A stretch of 64,000 nucleotides of DNA, taken from contig NZ_CAKMSS010000001.1 in the NCBI RefSeq assembly GCF_928382285.1, positions 310,001 to 374,000 of the forward strand, in the 5' to 3' direction. Shown in pieces: positions 42,631-54,165 of the stretch (position 1 is the first letter of the stretch; every line of letters begins with the position of its first letter). A model generated the notes under the pieces. The model was not told the origin of the DNA and searched no databases. It saw only the letters and a program-made list of their open reading frames with translations. The translations under genes and the position numbers were made by a program. The stretch comes from Rothia nasimurium. Lineage in GTDB: Bacteria; Actinomycetota; Actinomycetes; Actinomycetales; Micrococcaceae.

Positions 42631-45504
42631 ATGGCAGGCTCAGCCACTCAACCCATCGGCAACGACCTCACCCATATCCGTGTGCAGGGCGCCCGCGAAA
42701 ACAACCTCAAAAACGTCGACCTCGACATCCCCCGCGACGCCATGGTCGTCTTCACCGGCCTCTCCGGCTCAGGCAAATCCTCCCTGGCTTTCGACACCAT
42801 CTTCGCAGAAGGCCAGCGCCGCTACGTCGAATCCCTCTCCTCCTACGCCCGCATGTTCCTGGGCCAGGTAGACAAGCCCGACGTCGATTTTATTGAGGGC
42901 CTATCACCGGCCGTCTCCATCGACCAAAAATCAACCTCCAAGAACCCGCGCTCAACCGTCGGCACCATCACCGAAATCTACGACTACATGCGCCTGCTCT
43001 GGGCGCGCGTAGGTCACCCCCACTGCCCCGAATGCGGCGAGGAAATCTCCAAGCAGTCCCCCCAACAAATCGTTGATACCCTCATGGACTACCCCGAGAA
43101 AACCCGCCTGCAGGTGCTCGCCCCCGTGGTCTCAGCCCGCAAGGGCGAGTTCGTCGACCTCTTCAAAGAACTTTCTACCGCCGGCTACGCCCGCGCCCGC
43201 GTGGACGGCGAGGTCATCCAGCTCACCGACCCGCCCAAACTCGAAAAGCAGTACAAGCACACCATCGAGGTCGTTGTTGACCGTATTGCCATCAAGGAGA
43301 GCGTCCACCAGCGCCTGACCGACTCCGTCGAAACCGCGCTGGGGCTCGCCGACGGCAAGGTGCTCATCGACTTCGTGGACGAGGACGCCGACGCCCCGGG
43401 CCGCACCCGCTCCTTCAGCGAAAACCTGGCCTGCCCCAACGGCCACCCGCTGGCCGTCACCGAGGTAGAACCCCGTGCTTTCTCCTTCAACTCGCCCTTC
43501 GGCGCCTGCGCCGCCTGCGACGGTATCGGCTCCACCCTTGAAGTAGACACCGACCTGATCGTGCCCAACCCCGACCTCTCCCTGGCCGAGGGAGCCGTCG
43601 CCCCCTGGGCCACCGGCAAGGCAACCAGCGAATACTGGCTACGCCTCCTCGCCGGTCTCGCCGACGAACTCGACTTCGACCTCGCCACCCCCTTCAAAGA
43701 CCTTCCCGCCAAGGTCAAAAAAGCTATCCTGAACGGCAAGGACTACAAGGTCACCGTCGCCTACAAAAACCGCTTCGGCCGCGAACGCCGCTACACCTCC
43801 GGCTTCGAGGGCGCCAGCGCCTACATCAAGCGCAAGTACGAAGAAACCGAATCAGACTGGTCCAAAGACCGCTACGAACAGTACATGCGCAAGGTCGCCT
43901 GCACCGCCTGTAACGGCGCCCGCCTCAACCCCACTATCTTGGCTGTCACCGTCGGCGGCAAATCCATCGCCGACGTCACCGAGATGCCCATGCGTGAGGC
44001 CCTCACTTTCATGCGCTCGCTGACCCTGAGCGAGCGTGAGGCTAAGATTGCTGAGCTGGTACTTAAGGAAATCGATGCCCGACTGCAGTTCCTGCTGGAC
44101 GTGGGGCTGGACTACCTGAACCTTGCTCGTTCAGCTGGAACTCTTTCGGGCGGTGAAGCCCAGCGTATCCGCCTGGCAACCCAGATTGGTTCCGGCCTGG
44201 TGGGTGTGCTCTATGTGCTCGATGAGCCCTCCATTGGTCTGCACCAGCGCGATAACCGCCGTCTGATTGAAACCCTCACCAAGCTGCGCGATATGGGCAA
44301 TACTCTCATCGTGGTGGAGCACGACGAAGACACCATGAAGGAAGCCGACTGGATCGTGGACGTTGGCCCCGGCGCTGGCGAGCACGGCGGGCAGATCGTG
44401 CACTCGGGTACCTTTGCCGAGCTCCTTGAGAATAAAAACTCCGTGACCGGTGACTACATGGCCGGACGCCGCGCTATCACGGTGCCCGCCACCCGCCGTC
44501 CGGTTGACCCCAAGCGCACCATCAAGGTCATCGGGGCCCGCGAAAACAACCTCAAAAACGTGGACGTCGAGTTCCCCCTGGGCGTTCTCACCGCTGTCAC
44601 CGGCGTCTCCGGTTCGGGCAAATCCACCCTGGTCAACGATATTCTCTACACCTCCCTGGCAAATAAGCTCAACGGGGCCAAGCAGGTGCCGGGCCGTCAC
44701 AAGACCATTACCGGCCTGGAGCACCTCGACAAGATTATCCACGTGGACCAGTCGCCCATCGGCCGCACCCCGCGTTCAAACCCGGCGACCTATACCGGCG
44801 TCTTTGACCACATCCGCAAGCTCTTTGCAGAAACCACCGAAGCCAAGATGCGCGGCTACCAGCCCGGTCGTTTCTCCTTCAACGTCAAGGGCGGACGCTG
44901 CGAAGCCTGCTCGGGCGATGGCACCCTCAAGATTGAGATGAACTTCCTGCCCGACGTCTACGTGCCCTGTGAGGTCTGCAAGGGCAAGCGCTACAACCGC
45001 GAGACCCTCGAAGTGCACTACAAGGGCAAGACTATTGCCGACGTCCTTGAAATGCCGGTCTCTGAAGCCGCCGAATTCTTCGCCGCTTTCACCAAGATTT
45101 CGCGATATCTTGATACCCTGGTGGACGTGGGCCTCGGCTATGTGCGTTTGGGCCAGTCAGCGACCACCCTCTCCGGCGGTGAAGCCCAGCGCGTCAAGCT
45201 GGCTACCGAGCTGCAAAAGCGCTCTAACGGCCGTTCCATCTACGTGCTCGATGAGCCCACCACCGGTCTGCACTTTGAAGATATCCGCAAGCTTCTTGGG
45301 GTGGTGCAGGGCCTGGTTGATAAGGGCAACACCGTCATTACCATCGAGCACAACCTGGACGTCATCAAGAGCGCCGACTGGCTCATCGACATGGGCCCCG
45401 AAGGCGGCGACGGCGGTGGCACCGTGCTGGCAACCGGTACCCCCGAGCAGCTGGCAACCGTTCCCGAATCCCACACCGGCCGCTTCCTAGCTGAGATGCT
45501 CTAG
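42631..45504 (+). CDS. uvrA: Excinuclease ABC subunit A
   Basis: UvrA is the dimeric DNA-damage sensor ATPase of nucleotide excision repair. The 957-residue protein has two ABC ATPase modules. Walker A motifs are [13 protein letters not shown] (about residue 45) and [13 protein letters not shown] (about residue 660), and signatures are [13 protein letters not shown] and [13 protein letters not shown]. Zinc-binding cysteine pairs occur in [19 protein letters not shown] and, in the second module, [11 protein letters not shown] with [16 protein letters not shown]-like sequence lies about 35 bases upstream. The length is normal. Confidence 0.98.
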   Translation: MAGSATQPIGNDLTHIRVQGARENNLKNVDLDIPRDAMVVFTGLSGSGKSSLAFDTIFAEGQRRYVESLSSYARMFLGQVDKPDVDFIEGLSPAVSIDQKSTSKNPRSTVGTITEIYDYMRLLWARVGHPHCPECGEEISKQSPQQIVDTLMDYPEKTRLQVLAPVVSARKGEFVDLFKELSTAGYARARVDGEVIQLTDPPKLEKQYKHTIEVVVDRIAIKESVHQRLTDSVETALGLADGKVLIDFVDEDADAPGRTRSFSENLACPNGHPLAVTEVEPRAFSFNSPFGACAACDGIGSTLEVDTDLIVPNPDLSLAEGAVAPWATGKATSEYWLRLLAGLADELDFDLATPFKDLPAKVKKAILNGKDYKVTVAYKNRFGRERRYTSGFEGASAYIKRKYEETESDWSKDRYEQYMRKVACTACNGARLNPTILAVTVGGKSIADVTEMPMREALTFMRSLTLSEREAKIAELVLKEIDARLQFLLDVGLDYLNLARSAGTLSGGEAQRIRLATQIGSGLVGVLYVLDEPSIGLHQRDNRRLIETLTKLRDMGNTLIVVEHDEDTMKEADWIVDVGPGAGEHGGQIVHSGTFAELLENKNSVTGDYMAGRRAITVPATRRPVDPKRTIKVIGARENNLKNVDVEFPLGVLTAVTGVSGSGKSTLVNDILYTSLANKLNGAKQVPGRHKTITGLEHLDKIIHVDQSPIGRTPRSNPATYTGVFDHIRKLFAETTEAKMRGYQPGRFSFNVKGGRCEACSGDGTLKIEMNFLPDVYVPCEVCKGKRYNRETLEVHYKGKTIADVLEMPVSEAAEFFAAFTKISRYLDTLVDVGLGYVRLGQSATTLSGGEAQRVKLATELQKRSNGRSIYVLDEPTTGLHFEDIRKLLGVVQGLVDKGNTVITIEHNLDVIKSADWLIDMGPEGGDGGGTVLATGTPEQLATVPESHTGRFLAEML

Positions 45505-45511
45505 GGCAGCA

Positions 45512-45584
45512 GCACCCCGCCGGGGTATGCTAAATAGGTCAAAACAGCCCTAAAATTTCAAAAAGCATACCCCGGGTGGGGTGC
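45512..45584. repeat. 20-bp inverted repeat with AT-rich loop after uvrA
   Basis: GCACCCCGCCGGGGTATGCT pairs with its near-exact complement ending at 45584 (one mismatch and one extra base). The 32-base loop is AT-rich. There is no T tract after the right arm. It may terminate uvrA or hold the plsC promoter in its loop. Confidence 0.65.
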
Positions 45585-45626
45585 CTGCCACGGTAGGCCC
45601 CGCCAGCTGTGCACCAAGGAGTTCTC

Positions 45627-46313
45627 ATGTCCCTCAAATACAAGGCAACTCAAAAGACCGTCGAAGCCCTGCTCCGTACCGTCTTCCGCGCCCGCGTGAC
45701 CGGCCTTGAGAACTTCCCCGCTGAGGGCCCCGTCATCGTGGCCTCCAACCACCTGGCCTTCCTTGACTCCGTGATTATCTCAGCCCTCATGCCCCGCCGG
45801 GTTGCCTTTCTCGCCAAGTCTGAGTACGTCAACTCACCGGGTCTTAAGGGCAAGGCCATGAAGACCCTCTTCCAGGTCATCGACATTATTCCGGTCAACC
45901 GCACCGACAAAAAAGAGTCCATGAAGGCCCTCGAAACTGCCCTCGACCGCCTCGACGAGGGCAAGGTCTTCGGTATCTACCCCGAGGGCACCCGCTCCCG
46001 CGATGGCTACCTCTATAAGGGAAAAATCGGGGTAGCCTGGCTGGCTCACATGACCGGGGCCACCGTAGTGCCTATCGGCCTGATTGGTACCGATAAGATT
46101 CAAAAGCCGGGCTCCAACATGGTCTACCCTCACCGTTTTACGGTGCGGGTGGGGGAGCCCATGACCTTCGAAAAACTGGGGGAGCGTATGAGTGGCAAGC
46201 AGCGCCGCCAGACCACCGACCAGATTATGGACGCTATCGCCCAGCTCTCTGGCCAGCCCCGCAAAAATGAATACAACGTCTCACCGTCAGCAGAACGCGA
46301 CGGGGGAATCTAG
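45627..46313 (+). CDS. 1-acyl-sn-glycerol-3-phosphate acyltransferase (PlsC-like)
   Basis: This 228-residue lysophospholipid acyltransferase transfers an acyl chain to lysophosphatidic acid in membrane lipid synthesis. The catalytic HX4D motif is in SNHLAFLDSVII (about residue 38), and the substrate-binding motif is IYPEGTRSRDGYLYKG (about residue 115). The central region has the family's VNRTDKKES segment. The hydrophobic stretch is short, as in soluble or peripheral PlsC. ATG 45627 is chosen because AAGGAG lies 5 bases upstream. It precedes uvrC by 65 bases but has no functional link to it. Confidence 0.9.
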   Translation: MSLKYKATQKTVEALLRTVFRARVTGLENFPAEGPVIVASNHLAFLDSVIISALMPRRVAFLAKSEYVNSPGLKGKAMKTLFQVIDIIPVNRTDKKESMKALETALDRLDEGKVFGIYPEGTRSRDGYLYKGKIGVAWLAHMTGATVVPIGLIGTDKIQKPGSNMVYPHRFTVRVGEPMTFEKLGERMSGKQRRQTTDQIMDAIAQLSGQPRKNEYNVSPSAERDGGI

Positions 46314-46378
46314 CCCAGCACCCAGCGCGGGCTAGAGGCTCCTGCCGCTCCTGACCTAGCTCAAAGGACCTGATACAC

Positions 46379-48367
46379 GTGGCCGATCCTGCCTCCTACC
46401 GCCCGGCGTCCGGCGAAATCCCTACCAACCCCGGGGTCTACCGCTTCCGCGACGAGGTGGGTCGTATTATCTACGTGGGTAAGGCCAAGAATCTGCGCAA
46501 CCGCCTGAACTCCTATTTTGCCCGCGTAGATTCCCTGAGCCCCAAAACCTACGCTATGGTGCACACGGCCGCCTCGGTGGAGTGGACGGTGGTGGGCAGC
46601 GAGCTCGAATCGCTGCAGCTGGAGTACACCTGGATCAAGGAATACAAGCCCCGTTTCAACATCGCCTTCCGCGATGATAAGTCCTACCCCTACCTGGCTG
46701 TCACCCTTAAAGACCGCTTCCCGCGCGCCCAGGTCATGCGCGGGGAAAAGAAGAAGGGGGTGCGCTATTTCGGCCCCTACTCCCAGGCCTGGGCTATCCG
46801 CGAAACCCTTGACGCCCTCTTGCGGGTCTTCCCGGTGCGCACCTGCTCAGCCGGCGTTTTCAACCGGGCGCAGGCGTCCGACCGACCCTGCCTGCTGGGC
46901 TACATCGACAAGTGCGCCGCCCCCTGTGTGGGTAGGGTGAGCCGCGAAGACCACCAGAAAATTGCTGAGGACCTGTGCTCCTTCATGGCCGGGGGAGCCG
47001 AGAAGTTCATTGCCGACCTGACTCGGCAGATGAAGGACGCCGCCGCCGACTTTGATTTTGAAAAGGCGGCCCGCCTGCGCGATGACATCGAAGCCCTGAC
47101 CAAGGCTTTTGAACGCAACGCCGTGGTGCTGCCCGATTCGGTGAATGCCGACCTGTTCAACTTTGTTGAAGATGACCTAGAAGCAGCGGTGCAGGTGTTT
47201 TATGTGCGGGCGGGGCGCATCCGCGGCCAGCGAGGCTGGATCGTTGAGAAGGTCGAAGACTCCACCCCCGAAGCCCTGGTCGACCACCTACTGGTTCAGG
47301 TCTACGGCGAGGCCGCTGCCGCCCTGGCCGCTGGGTCAACCGAGGAAGAGATTAACCACAACCTCAACGAGATACCCCGCCACATCAACGTGCCGGTTCT
47401 ACCCGAAAACCACGAGAAGCTCGAAGAATGGCTCTCGGGTGTGCGCGGTGCCAAGGTGACCATTAGCGTGCCCCAGCGCGGCGACCGGGTTGAGCTGATG
47501 GCAACCGTTGCCGAGAACGCCAAACAGGCCCTGACCCTGCACAAGACCCGCCGGGCAGGGGACCTCACCACCCGCTCTGCCTCCCTGGTGGAGCTCCAAG
47601 AGACCCTGGAGCTGCCCGAAGCCCTCATGCGCATCGAGTGCTACGACATCTCCCATGTGCAGGGCACTAACGTGGTGGCCTCCATGGTGGTCTTTGAGGA
47701 CGGCCTGCCCAAGAAGAGCGACTACCGCAAGTTCTCCATTACCGGGGACGCCGCCCGCGACGATACCGCCAGCATGTACGACGTCATCTACCGACGTTTC
47801 CGCCGCTATCTCACCGACGAGGCCCCAGGAACCCGGGTGCGGGCGTCCGGTCAAATCAGCGACGAGGACCTGCACACCAAGGAGCCGGCCAAGTTCGCCT
47901 ACCCGCCCAACCTGGTCGTGGTGGACGGTGGCCAGCCCCAGGTTGCCGCCGCCACCCGGGCCCTCGAAGACCTGGGAATTACCGATATCTACGTGGTCGG
48001 TATCGCCAAGCGACTCGAAGAACTCTGGCTGCCGGGCGACGACTTCCCCGTCATCCTGCCCAGAACCTCTAACGCCTTGTACCTAATTCAGCGTATTCGC
48101 GATGAGGCCCACCGCTTCGCTATCACCTTCCACCGCTCTAAGCGGGGTAAAGAAATGGTCAAATCAGCCCTCGACACCGTACCCGGGCTGGGCCCCGCAA
48201 AACGCGAAGCCCTCATCAAACACTTTGGCTCTCTCAAACAGCTTTCTGAAGCAAGCGCCGAAGAACTTCAAGAGGTACCGGGCATTGGCCCCGCTATGGC
48301 CCAGAAAATACGGGAACGCTTTGCTCCGGGGCCTGGGAATGAACCCGAGAGTGAAGCAGTGCACTAA
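46379..48367 (+). CDS. uvrC: Excinuclease ABC subunit C
   Basis: UvrC makes both incisions in nucleotide excision repair. The 662-residue protein begins at GTG 46379 with AAAGGA upstream. The N-terminal GIY-YIG nuclease domain (about 15-95) has NPGVYRFRDEVGRIIYVGKA, and a cysteine-rich segment ACSAG... is present near residues 158-180. A UVR domain is at about residues 220-250. The C-terminal RNase H-like endonuclease domain has ECYDISHVQGT and VVVDGGQPQ. Tandem helix-hairpin-helix motifs (about 600-650) include VPGLGPAKRE and VPGIGPAMAQK. The length is normal. Confidence 0.97.
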   Translation: MADPASYRPASGEIPTNPGVYRFRDEVGRIIYVGKAKNLRNRLNSYFARVDSLSPKTYAMVHTAASVEWTVVGSELESLQLEYTWIKEYKPRFNIAFRDDKSYPYLAVTLKDRFPRAQVMRGEKKKGVRYFGPYSQAWAIRETLDALLRVFPVRTCSAGVFNRAQASDRPCLLGYIDKCAAPCVGRVSREDHQKIAEDLCSFMAGGAEKFIADLTRQMKDAAADFDFEKAARLRDDIEALTKAFERNAVVLPDSVNADLFNFVEDDLEAAVQVFYVRAGRIRGQRGWIVEKVEDSTPEALVDHLLVQVYGEAAAALAAGSTEEEINHNLNEIPRHINVPVLPENHEKLEEWLSGVRGAKVTISVPQRGDRVELMATVAENAKQALTLHKTRRAGDLTTRSASLVELQETLELPEALMRIECYDISHVQGTNVVASMVVFEDGLPKKSDYRKFSITGDAARDDTASMYDVIYRRFRRYLTDEAPGTRVRASGQISDEDLHTKEPAKFAYPPNLVVVDGGQPQVAAATRALEDLGITDIYVVGIAKRLEELWLPGDDFPVILPRTSNALYLIQRIRDEAHRFAITFHRSKRGKEMVKSALDTVPGLGPAKREALIKHFGSLKQLSEASAEELQEVPGIGPAMAQKIRERFAPGPGNEPESEAVH

Positions 48368-48415
48368 GCTAGAAGTACCAACCGAATGATTCGTGGAAGC
48401 GAGAGACCCCCACCC

Positions 48416-49306
48416 ATGTCACCCCACTCCAGCGAGCAGACCGTCAAGCCGCAAATCCTTGTGATCACCGGTATCTCGGGCGCCGGCCGATCCACCGCAG
48501 CCAACACCCTCGAAGACGAGGGCTGGTACGTGGTCGATAACATCCCCCCGCAGATGCTCGGCTCCCTGGCCCAGCTCGTCAAGGATTCCCCCGGAACCCT
48601 CCCTAAGGTAGCCGTTGGCATCGACATCCGTGCCCGCCGACAGCTGGCCGACCTGCCCGAGGCTATTAACAAGCTCCGTGCCTCAGATATCGATTTCTCC
48701 ATGCTCTTCATGGACGCCGCCGATAAGGACATCATCGCCCGCTACGAGGCTCAGCGCCGCCCCCACCCCCTGCAACAGGGCGGTCTTGTAGCTGAGGCAA
48801 TTGCCGAAGAACGCCGCATCTTCGCTGGATTGCAGGAGGAAGCCGACTACGTTATCGACACCTCCGGCATGAATATCCACCAGCTGGCAAAAAAGGTGCG
48901 CGAAACCTACGCCCCGGGTAAGGAGCGTCTGGTTAACATCACCGTCATGAGTTTCGGCTTTAAGTACGGTACCCCCTCAGATGTGCACTACATGGCCGAT
49001 ATGCGCTTTATTCCTAACCCCCACTGGGTGCCCGGCCTACGCGCCCAGACCGGGCAGGACGCCGCCGTCCGCGACTTTGTTTTTGCCCAGGACGGCACCG
49101 AAGAGTTCATCAGCAACTACATCGCTGCACTACAGCCCGTTATCGCTGGCTACCGCCGTGAGGGTAAGCTCTACGCTACCTTCGCTATCGGTTGCACCGG
49201 CGGTAAGCACCGCTCGGTGGCCGTAAGCGAAGAAATCGCCCGCCGCCTGAGCGAGATGGAAGATGTCAACATCTCCGTGCACCACCGCGACATGGGGCGA
49301 GAATAA
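48416..49306 (+). CDS. rapZ: RNase adapter/nucleotide-binding protein RapZ (YvcJ)
   Basis: This 296-residue P-loop protein has Walker A GISGAGRSTAA near the N-terminus and the family's DDGWYVVDNIPP-like EGWYVVDNIPPQML. The C-terminal half has MSFGFKYGTPSDVHYMADM, followed by FIPNPHW, and ends in IGCTGGKHRSVAVSE, the RNA-binding part of RapZ. In E. coli it controls GlmZ small RNA; in Bacillus it binds nucleotides and affects competence. The start is uncertain: ATG 48416 is preferred for homologous length, and ATG 48386 would add ten residues. The start of yvcK overlaps its stop by one base, forming the conserved rapZ-yvcK-whiA cluster. Confidence 0.94.
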   Translation: MSPHSSEQTVKPQILVITGISGAGRSTAANTLEDEGWYVVDNIPPQMLGSLAQLVKDSPGTLPKVAVGIDIRARRQLADLPEAINKLRASDIDFSMLFMDAADKDIIARYEAQRRPHPLQQGGLVAEAIAEERRIFAGLQEEADYVIDTSGMNIHQLAKKVRETYAPGKERLVNITVMSFGFKYGTPSDVHYMADMRFIPNPHWVPGLRAQTGQDAAVRDFVFAQDGTEEFISNYIAALQPVIAGYRREGKLYATFAIGCTGGKHRSVAVSEEIARRLSEMEDVNISVHHRDMGRE

Positions 49307-50328
49307 TGTCTGAGGCAACCCGCATGAGCCGGTTCCCCGAAACCGGACTACTGCCTGTCACTGCCCAGGGGCACGACCTACCCGTGCGCGTCACTGCCCT
49401 GGGTGGTGGGCACGGCCTCTACGGCTCCCTATCTGCCCTCAAGCTCATTACCACCGCTCTGACCGCCGTGGTGACCGTGGCGGACGACGGTGGCTCCTCG
49501 GGTAAGCTCCGCGAAGAGCTGGACGTGCTGCCACCCGGCGACCTGCGCATGGCCCTCTCGGCCCTGTGCGACGACACCGACTGGGGGCGCACCTGGCGCG
49601 ATGTTATGCAGCACCGCTTCACCTCCCGCAGCCCCGAACGTCCCACCGCCCTTGAAAACCATGCCCTGGGCAATCTGCTGATTGTCACCCTCTGGGAGCT
49701 TCTGGACGACACCATCGCAGGGCTGGACTGGGCCGGGGCCCTACTCAACGCCCGCGGGCGCGTGCTCCCCATGGCTACCTCGCCCCTGATTATTGAAGGC
49801 GATATCGTCACCACCAACGACCACGGGGTGACCTTCCGCGATACCGTCCAGGGCCAGGCAACCCTCGCCAAGGCAGGGCGTGTAGACAAGGTTCGCCTGC
49901 TACCCGAGAACACCGAAGCCTGCCCGGACGCCGTCCGTGCGGTGCACGAGGCCGATTGGGTGGTGCTAGGGCCGGGTTCTTTTTACACCTCCCTGCTCCC
50001 GCACCTGCTCCTGCCCGGCCTGCGCGACGCTATTCTCAACACCAGCGCCCAGATTTGCCTGGTCATGAACCTGGAGCTTGACGGCAAAGAAACCCGCGGT
50101 ATGAGTGCCGCAGACCACCTGCTCGTTTTGCGTGAATACGTTCCAGAAATTAGGGTTAATACAGTTATCGCTGATCCTGCGACCGCAGGAGAGCGCACCA
50201 CATTTGAAGACGTAGCGGCCCAGCTAGGGGCGAAGGTGCTCTGGGCTGACGTAGCGGAAGCCGACCAACCCGGCGTCCACGACCCCCTTAAACTAGCAGC
50301 TGCCTACAAGCACGTCTTCAAACGCTAA
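49306..50328 (+). CDS. yvcK: Gluconeogenesis factor YvcK/CuvA (MgfK) family
   Basis: This 340-residue protein of the CofD-like fold binds UDP-sugars and supports cell-shape and growth on gluconeogenic carbon sources in Bacillus and mycobacteria (CuvA). Motifs include [40 protein letters not shown] (core [12 protein letters not shown]) and [20 protein letters not shown]. Its ATG overlaps the rapZ stop as TAATG. The position between rapZ and whiA is the usual one in Gram-positives. Confidence 0.95.
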   Translation: MSEATRMSRFPETGLLPVTAQGHDLPVRVTALGGGHGLYGSLSALKLITTALTAVVTVADDGGSSGKLREELDVLPPGDLRMALSALCDDTDWGRTWRDVMQHRFTSRSPERPTALENHALGNLLIVTLWELLDDTIAGLDWAGALLNARGRVLPMATSPLIIEGDIVTTNDHGVTFRDTVQGQATLAKAGRVDKVRLLPENTEACPDAVRAVHEADWVVLGPGSFYTSLLPHLLLPGLRDAILNTSAQICLVMNLELDGKETRGMSAADHLLVLREYVPEIRVNTVIADPATAGERTTFEDVAAQLGAKVLWADVAEADQPGVHDPLKLAAAYKHVFKR

Positions 50329-50390
50329 CGCCGACCACACACCGGCACCCTCGCTTACGAGAGCAGACACTACTTTGGAGGAAGACCCGC

Positions 50391-51371
50391 ATGGCCCTGA
50401 CGGCATCGGTCAAAGAAGAGCTGGCACACTACGAAGCCACGCGCTCATCCGTGCGCAAAGCTGAGGTGGCCACAATCTTGCGCTTCACGAACGGTCTGCA
50501 CCTTGTGCAAGGCAAAATCGTGGTCGAGGCTGAAGTTGACCTTGAAACTACCGCAGAGCGCCTGCGCTATAACATCGCCGAAATGTACGGCCATGAGGCT
50601 TCCATTACCTCTATCTCGGGTGGCGGGCTGCGCCGGGGCGGACGCTACGTTGTTCGCGTTGATCAGGGCGGCGAAGCGCTAGCCCGTCAGACCGGTTTGC
50701 TGGACGGACGCGGTCGCCCCGTCCGCGGTCTACCCCCTGCCGTGGTCAACGGCTCCCTGGCCGATGCTGAAGCTGTCATGCGCGGGGCCTTCCTGGCTCA
50801 CGGTTCGCTGACCGAGCCCGGGCGTTCGTCCGCCCTGGAATTTACCTGCCCCGGCCCCGAGGCTGCCCTAGCCCTGGTCGGTGCCGCCCGCCGACTCGAC
50901 GTGATTGCCAAGGCCCGCGAAGTGCGCGGAGTAGACCGGGTGGTCGTGCGCGACGGTGAGACCATCTCCCTGCTGCTAGAGCGCATGGGTGCTGTTGACG
51001 CCCTCGATAACTGGCGGGAACGCCGCGCCCGTAAAGAGGTTCGCGCGACCGCTAACCGCCTCGCTAACTTCGACGACGCCAACCTGCGCCGTTCAGCCCA
51101 GGCCGCTGTCGCCGCCGGTGCCCGTGTTGAACGGGCTCTGGAAATCCTGGGCGATAAGGTGCCCGAGCACCTGCGCTACGCCGGTGAACTGCGGGTTGCC
51201 CACAAGCAGGCGTCCCTTGACGAATTGGGCCGCCTGGCTGAACCACCCATGACCAAAGATGCTATCGCCGGTCGTATCCGCCGCCTGATTGCCATGGCCG
51301 ATAAGCGAGCCGCCGAGCGTGGAATCCCGGGTACTGAAGCGGGCGTGAACGGCACAAACCACCCCAACTAG
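50391..51371 (+). CDS. whiA: DNA-binding protein WhiA
   Basis: WhiA is a transcription factor with a degenerate homing-endonuclease domain and a C-terminal helix-turn-helix. In actinobacteria it controls sporulation or cell division with WhiB-type partners. The 326-residue protein begins [14 protein letters not shown], has [16 protein letters not shown] in the LAGLIDADG-like part, and ends with the helix-turn-helix around [28 protein letters not shown] lies about 8 bases before the ATG. It ends the rapZ-yvcK-whiA unit, with a 62-base gap after yvcK. Confidence 0.95.
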   Translation: MALTASVKEELAHYEATRSSVRKAEVATILRFTNGLHLVQGKIVVEAEVDLETTAERLRYNIAEMYGHEASITSISGGGLRRGGRYVVRVDQGGEALARQTGLLDGRGRPVRGLPPAVVNGSLADAEAVMRGAFLAHGSLTEPGRSSALEFTCPGPEAALALVGAARRLDVIAKAREVRGVDRVVVRDGETISLLLERMGAVDALDNWRERRARKEVRATANRLANFDDANLRRSAQAAVAAGARVERALEILGDKVPEHLRYAGELRVAHKQASLDELGRLAEPPMTKDAIAGRIRRLIAMADKRAAERGIPGTEAGVNGTNHPN

Positions 51372-51513
51372 GCTGTGTGGGTTTTTGTTGGTTTGCCCTT
51401 TACTGGGTGGTCTTCCTCATGCTCTCACCCGACAAAACCCATATTTGCAGGTCAAAACGGGGGTCAAGCGTCCATAAACGCACGTAAGTCCACTTAAAAA
51501 AACGACAGAAACA

Positions 51514-52678
<1,165 letters not shown>

Positions 52679-52717
52679 GCTGTCATCCACCGGTCTTTCA
52701 TGAGACAGCAATAGGAT

Positions 52718-52760
52718 AGGGTTAGCGAATCGACGCGCACACGCGCGGTTCGCTAACCCT
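52718..52760 (+). repeat. Intercistronic hairpin gap-pgk
   Basis: AGGGTTAGCGAA pairs perfectly with TTCGCTAACCCT, with an inner CGCG/CGCG hairpin. No T tract follows. It probably protects or trims the gap mRNA, or partly terminates it. Confidence 0.6.
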
Positions 52761-52829
52761 TACCTATACCCGGCACCACCCTGGTGCCCACCCCATTTAC
52801 CCTCACAAACAATGGAGATGAAAACTCCC

Positions 52830-54053
52830 ATGGCAAAGACTCTCGCAGAGCTCATCGACGGTGGCGTAGCAGGCCGCCGCGTTCTCGTCCGCTCCGACCT
52901 GAACGTACCCCTCAAGGACGGCGTCGTCACCGATGACGGCCGCGTCCGCGCCTCCCTGCCCGTACTCAAGAAGCTCACCGATGCCGGTGCCCGCGTCATC
53001 GTCACCGCCCACCTGGGTCGCCCCAAGGGCCAGGTAGACCCCCAGTACTCCATCAAGCCCGCGGCAGAACGCCTGGCAGAACTGGCAGACTTCCCCGTCA
53101 TCATCGCAACCGACCTGGTGGGTGAGGACGCCAAGGCTAAGGCCGAGGCGCTGAAGGACGGCGAACTGCTCGTTGTTGAAAACGTACGCTACGACGCCCG
53201 CGAAACCTCCAAGGACGACGCCGAGCGCGCCGAATTCGCAGCAGAGCTGGCAGCCCTGACCGGCGAGAACGGTGCCTATGTCAACGACGCTTTCGGTGCC
53301 GTTCACCGCAAGCACGCCTCGGTGTATGACATCGCCAAGGAACTGCCCGCCTACCTGGGTGACCTGGTCAAGACCGAAGTTGACGTTCTGCAGAAGGTCA
53401 TCAAGAACCCCGACCGCCCCTTCGTCGTTGTGATGGGTGGCGCTAAGGTTTCAGATAAGCTGGCAGTTATCGACAACCTCATCGGCAAGGCTGACGCCCT
53501 GCTCATCGGCGGCGGCATGGGCTACACCTTCGCCAAGGCCCAGGGCTACGAGGTCGGCCAGTCCCTGCTGGAAGAGGACCAGCTCGAGAACTGCAAGCGC
53601 TACCTCGAGGAAGCCCCCAAGAAGGGCACCGAGCTGATTATCGCCTCAGACATCGTCTGGTCAGATGACTTCTCCAACGACGCCAACACCGAGATCCGCC
53701 CCATCGAAGACCTGACCGGCGGTAAGCTGGGTGCCAAGGCAGAAGGCCTCGATATCGGTCCCGCCACCCGTGAACTCTTCGCCCAGAAGATCAAGGAAGC
53801 CAAGCTGGTCTTCTGGAACGGTCCCGTAGGCGTCTTCGAAATCGAAGCCTTCTCAGGCGGCACTAAGGCAGTTGCCGATGCACTCGTTGAATCGGAAGCC
53901 TTCTCCATCATCGGCGGCGGCGACTCAGCATCAGCAGTACGCAACCTGGGCTTCTCCGACGACCAGTTCGGCCACATCTCCACCGGCGGCGGCGCTTCCC
54001 TCGAATACATCGAAGGTAAGACCCTGCCCGGCCTCGAAGCACTCGGCGCCTAA
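52830..54053 (+). CDS. pgk: Phosphoglycerate kinase
   Basis: This 407-residue glycolytic kinase transfers phosphate from 1,3-bisphosphoglycerate to ADP. The opening LVRSDLNVPLKDG and VTAHLGRPKG are substrate-binding signatures, and WNGPVGVFE and STGGGASLEYIEG are in the ATP-binding C-terminal lobe. ATG 52830 gives the usual MAKTL start and has GGAGATGA upstream; in-frame ATGs at 52812 and 52818 lack a ribosome-binding site. It is part of the gap-pgk-tpiA group, with an inverted-repeat hairpin (54100-54131) before tpiA. Confidence 0.98.
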   Translation: MAKTLAELIDGGVAGRRVLVRSDLNVPLKDGVVTDDGRVRASLPVLKKLTDAGARVIVTAHLGRPKGQVDPQYSIKPAAERLAELADFPVIIATDLVGEDAKAKAEALKDGELLVVENVRYDARETSKDDAERAEFAAELAALTGENGAYVNDAFGAVHRKHASVYDIAKELPAYLGDLVKTEVDVLQKVIKNPDRPFVVVMGGAKVSDKLAVIDNLIGKADALLIGGGMGYTFAKAQGYEVGQSLLEEDQLENCKRYLEEAPKKGTELIIASDIVWSDDFSNDANTEIRPIEDLTGGKLGAKAEGLDIGPATRELFAQKIKEAKLVFWNGPVGVFEIEAFSGGTKAVADALVESEAFSIIGGGDSASAVRNLGFSDDQFGHISTGGGASLEYIEGKTLPGLEALGA

Positions 54054-54099
54054 AACAACACCACGTGGCAGTAAGCCACCCGGCGGTTAACCTGCCAGC

Positions 54100-54131
54100 G
54101 GGCAGGACGCCGCACCCGCCGCGTCCTGCCC
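54100..54131 (+). repeat. Intercistronic hairpin pgk-tpiA
   Basis: GGGCAGGACGC pairs perfectly with GCGTCCTGCCC around a 10-base loop. There is no T tract, so it is more likely an mRNA stability element than a full terminator. Confidence 0.55.
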
Positions 54132-54165
54132 ACCCACCTCAAGATTTCGCGAAAGGAACGAGCCC

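Noticed and set aside
44131..44742. A 203-codon open frame antisense to uvrA
   Set aside because: It is a shadow of the strongly biased GC-rich codons of uvrA, has no recognisable domain and no ribosome-binding site. Similar long antisense frames occur opposite rpsA, pgk and tkt.
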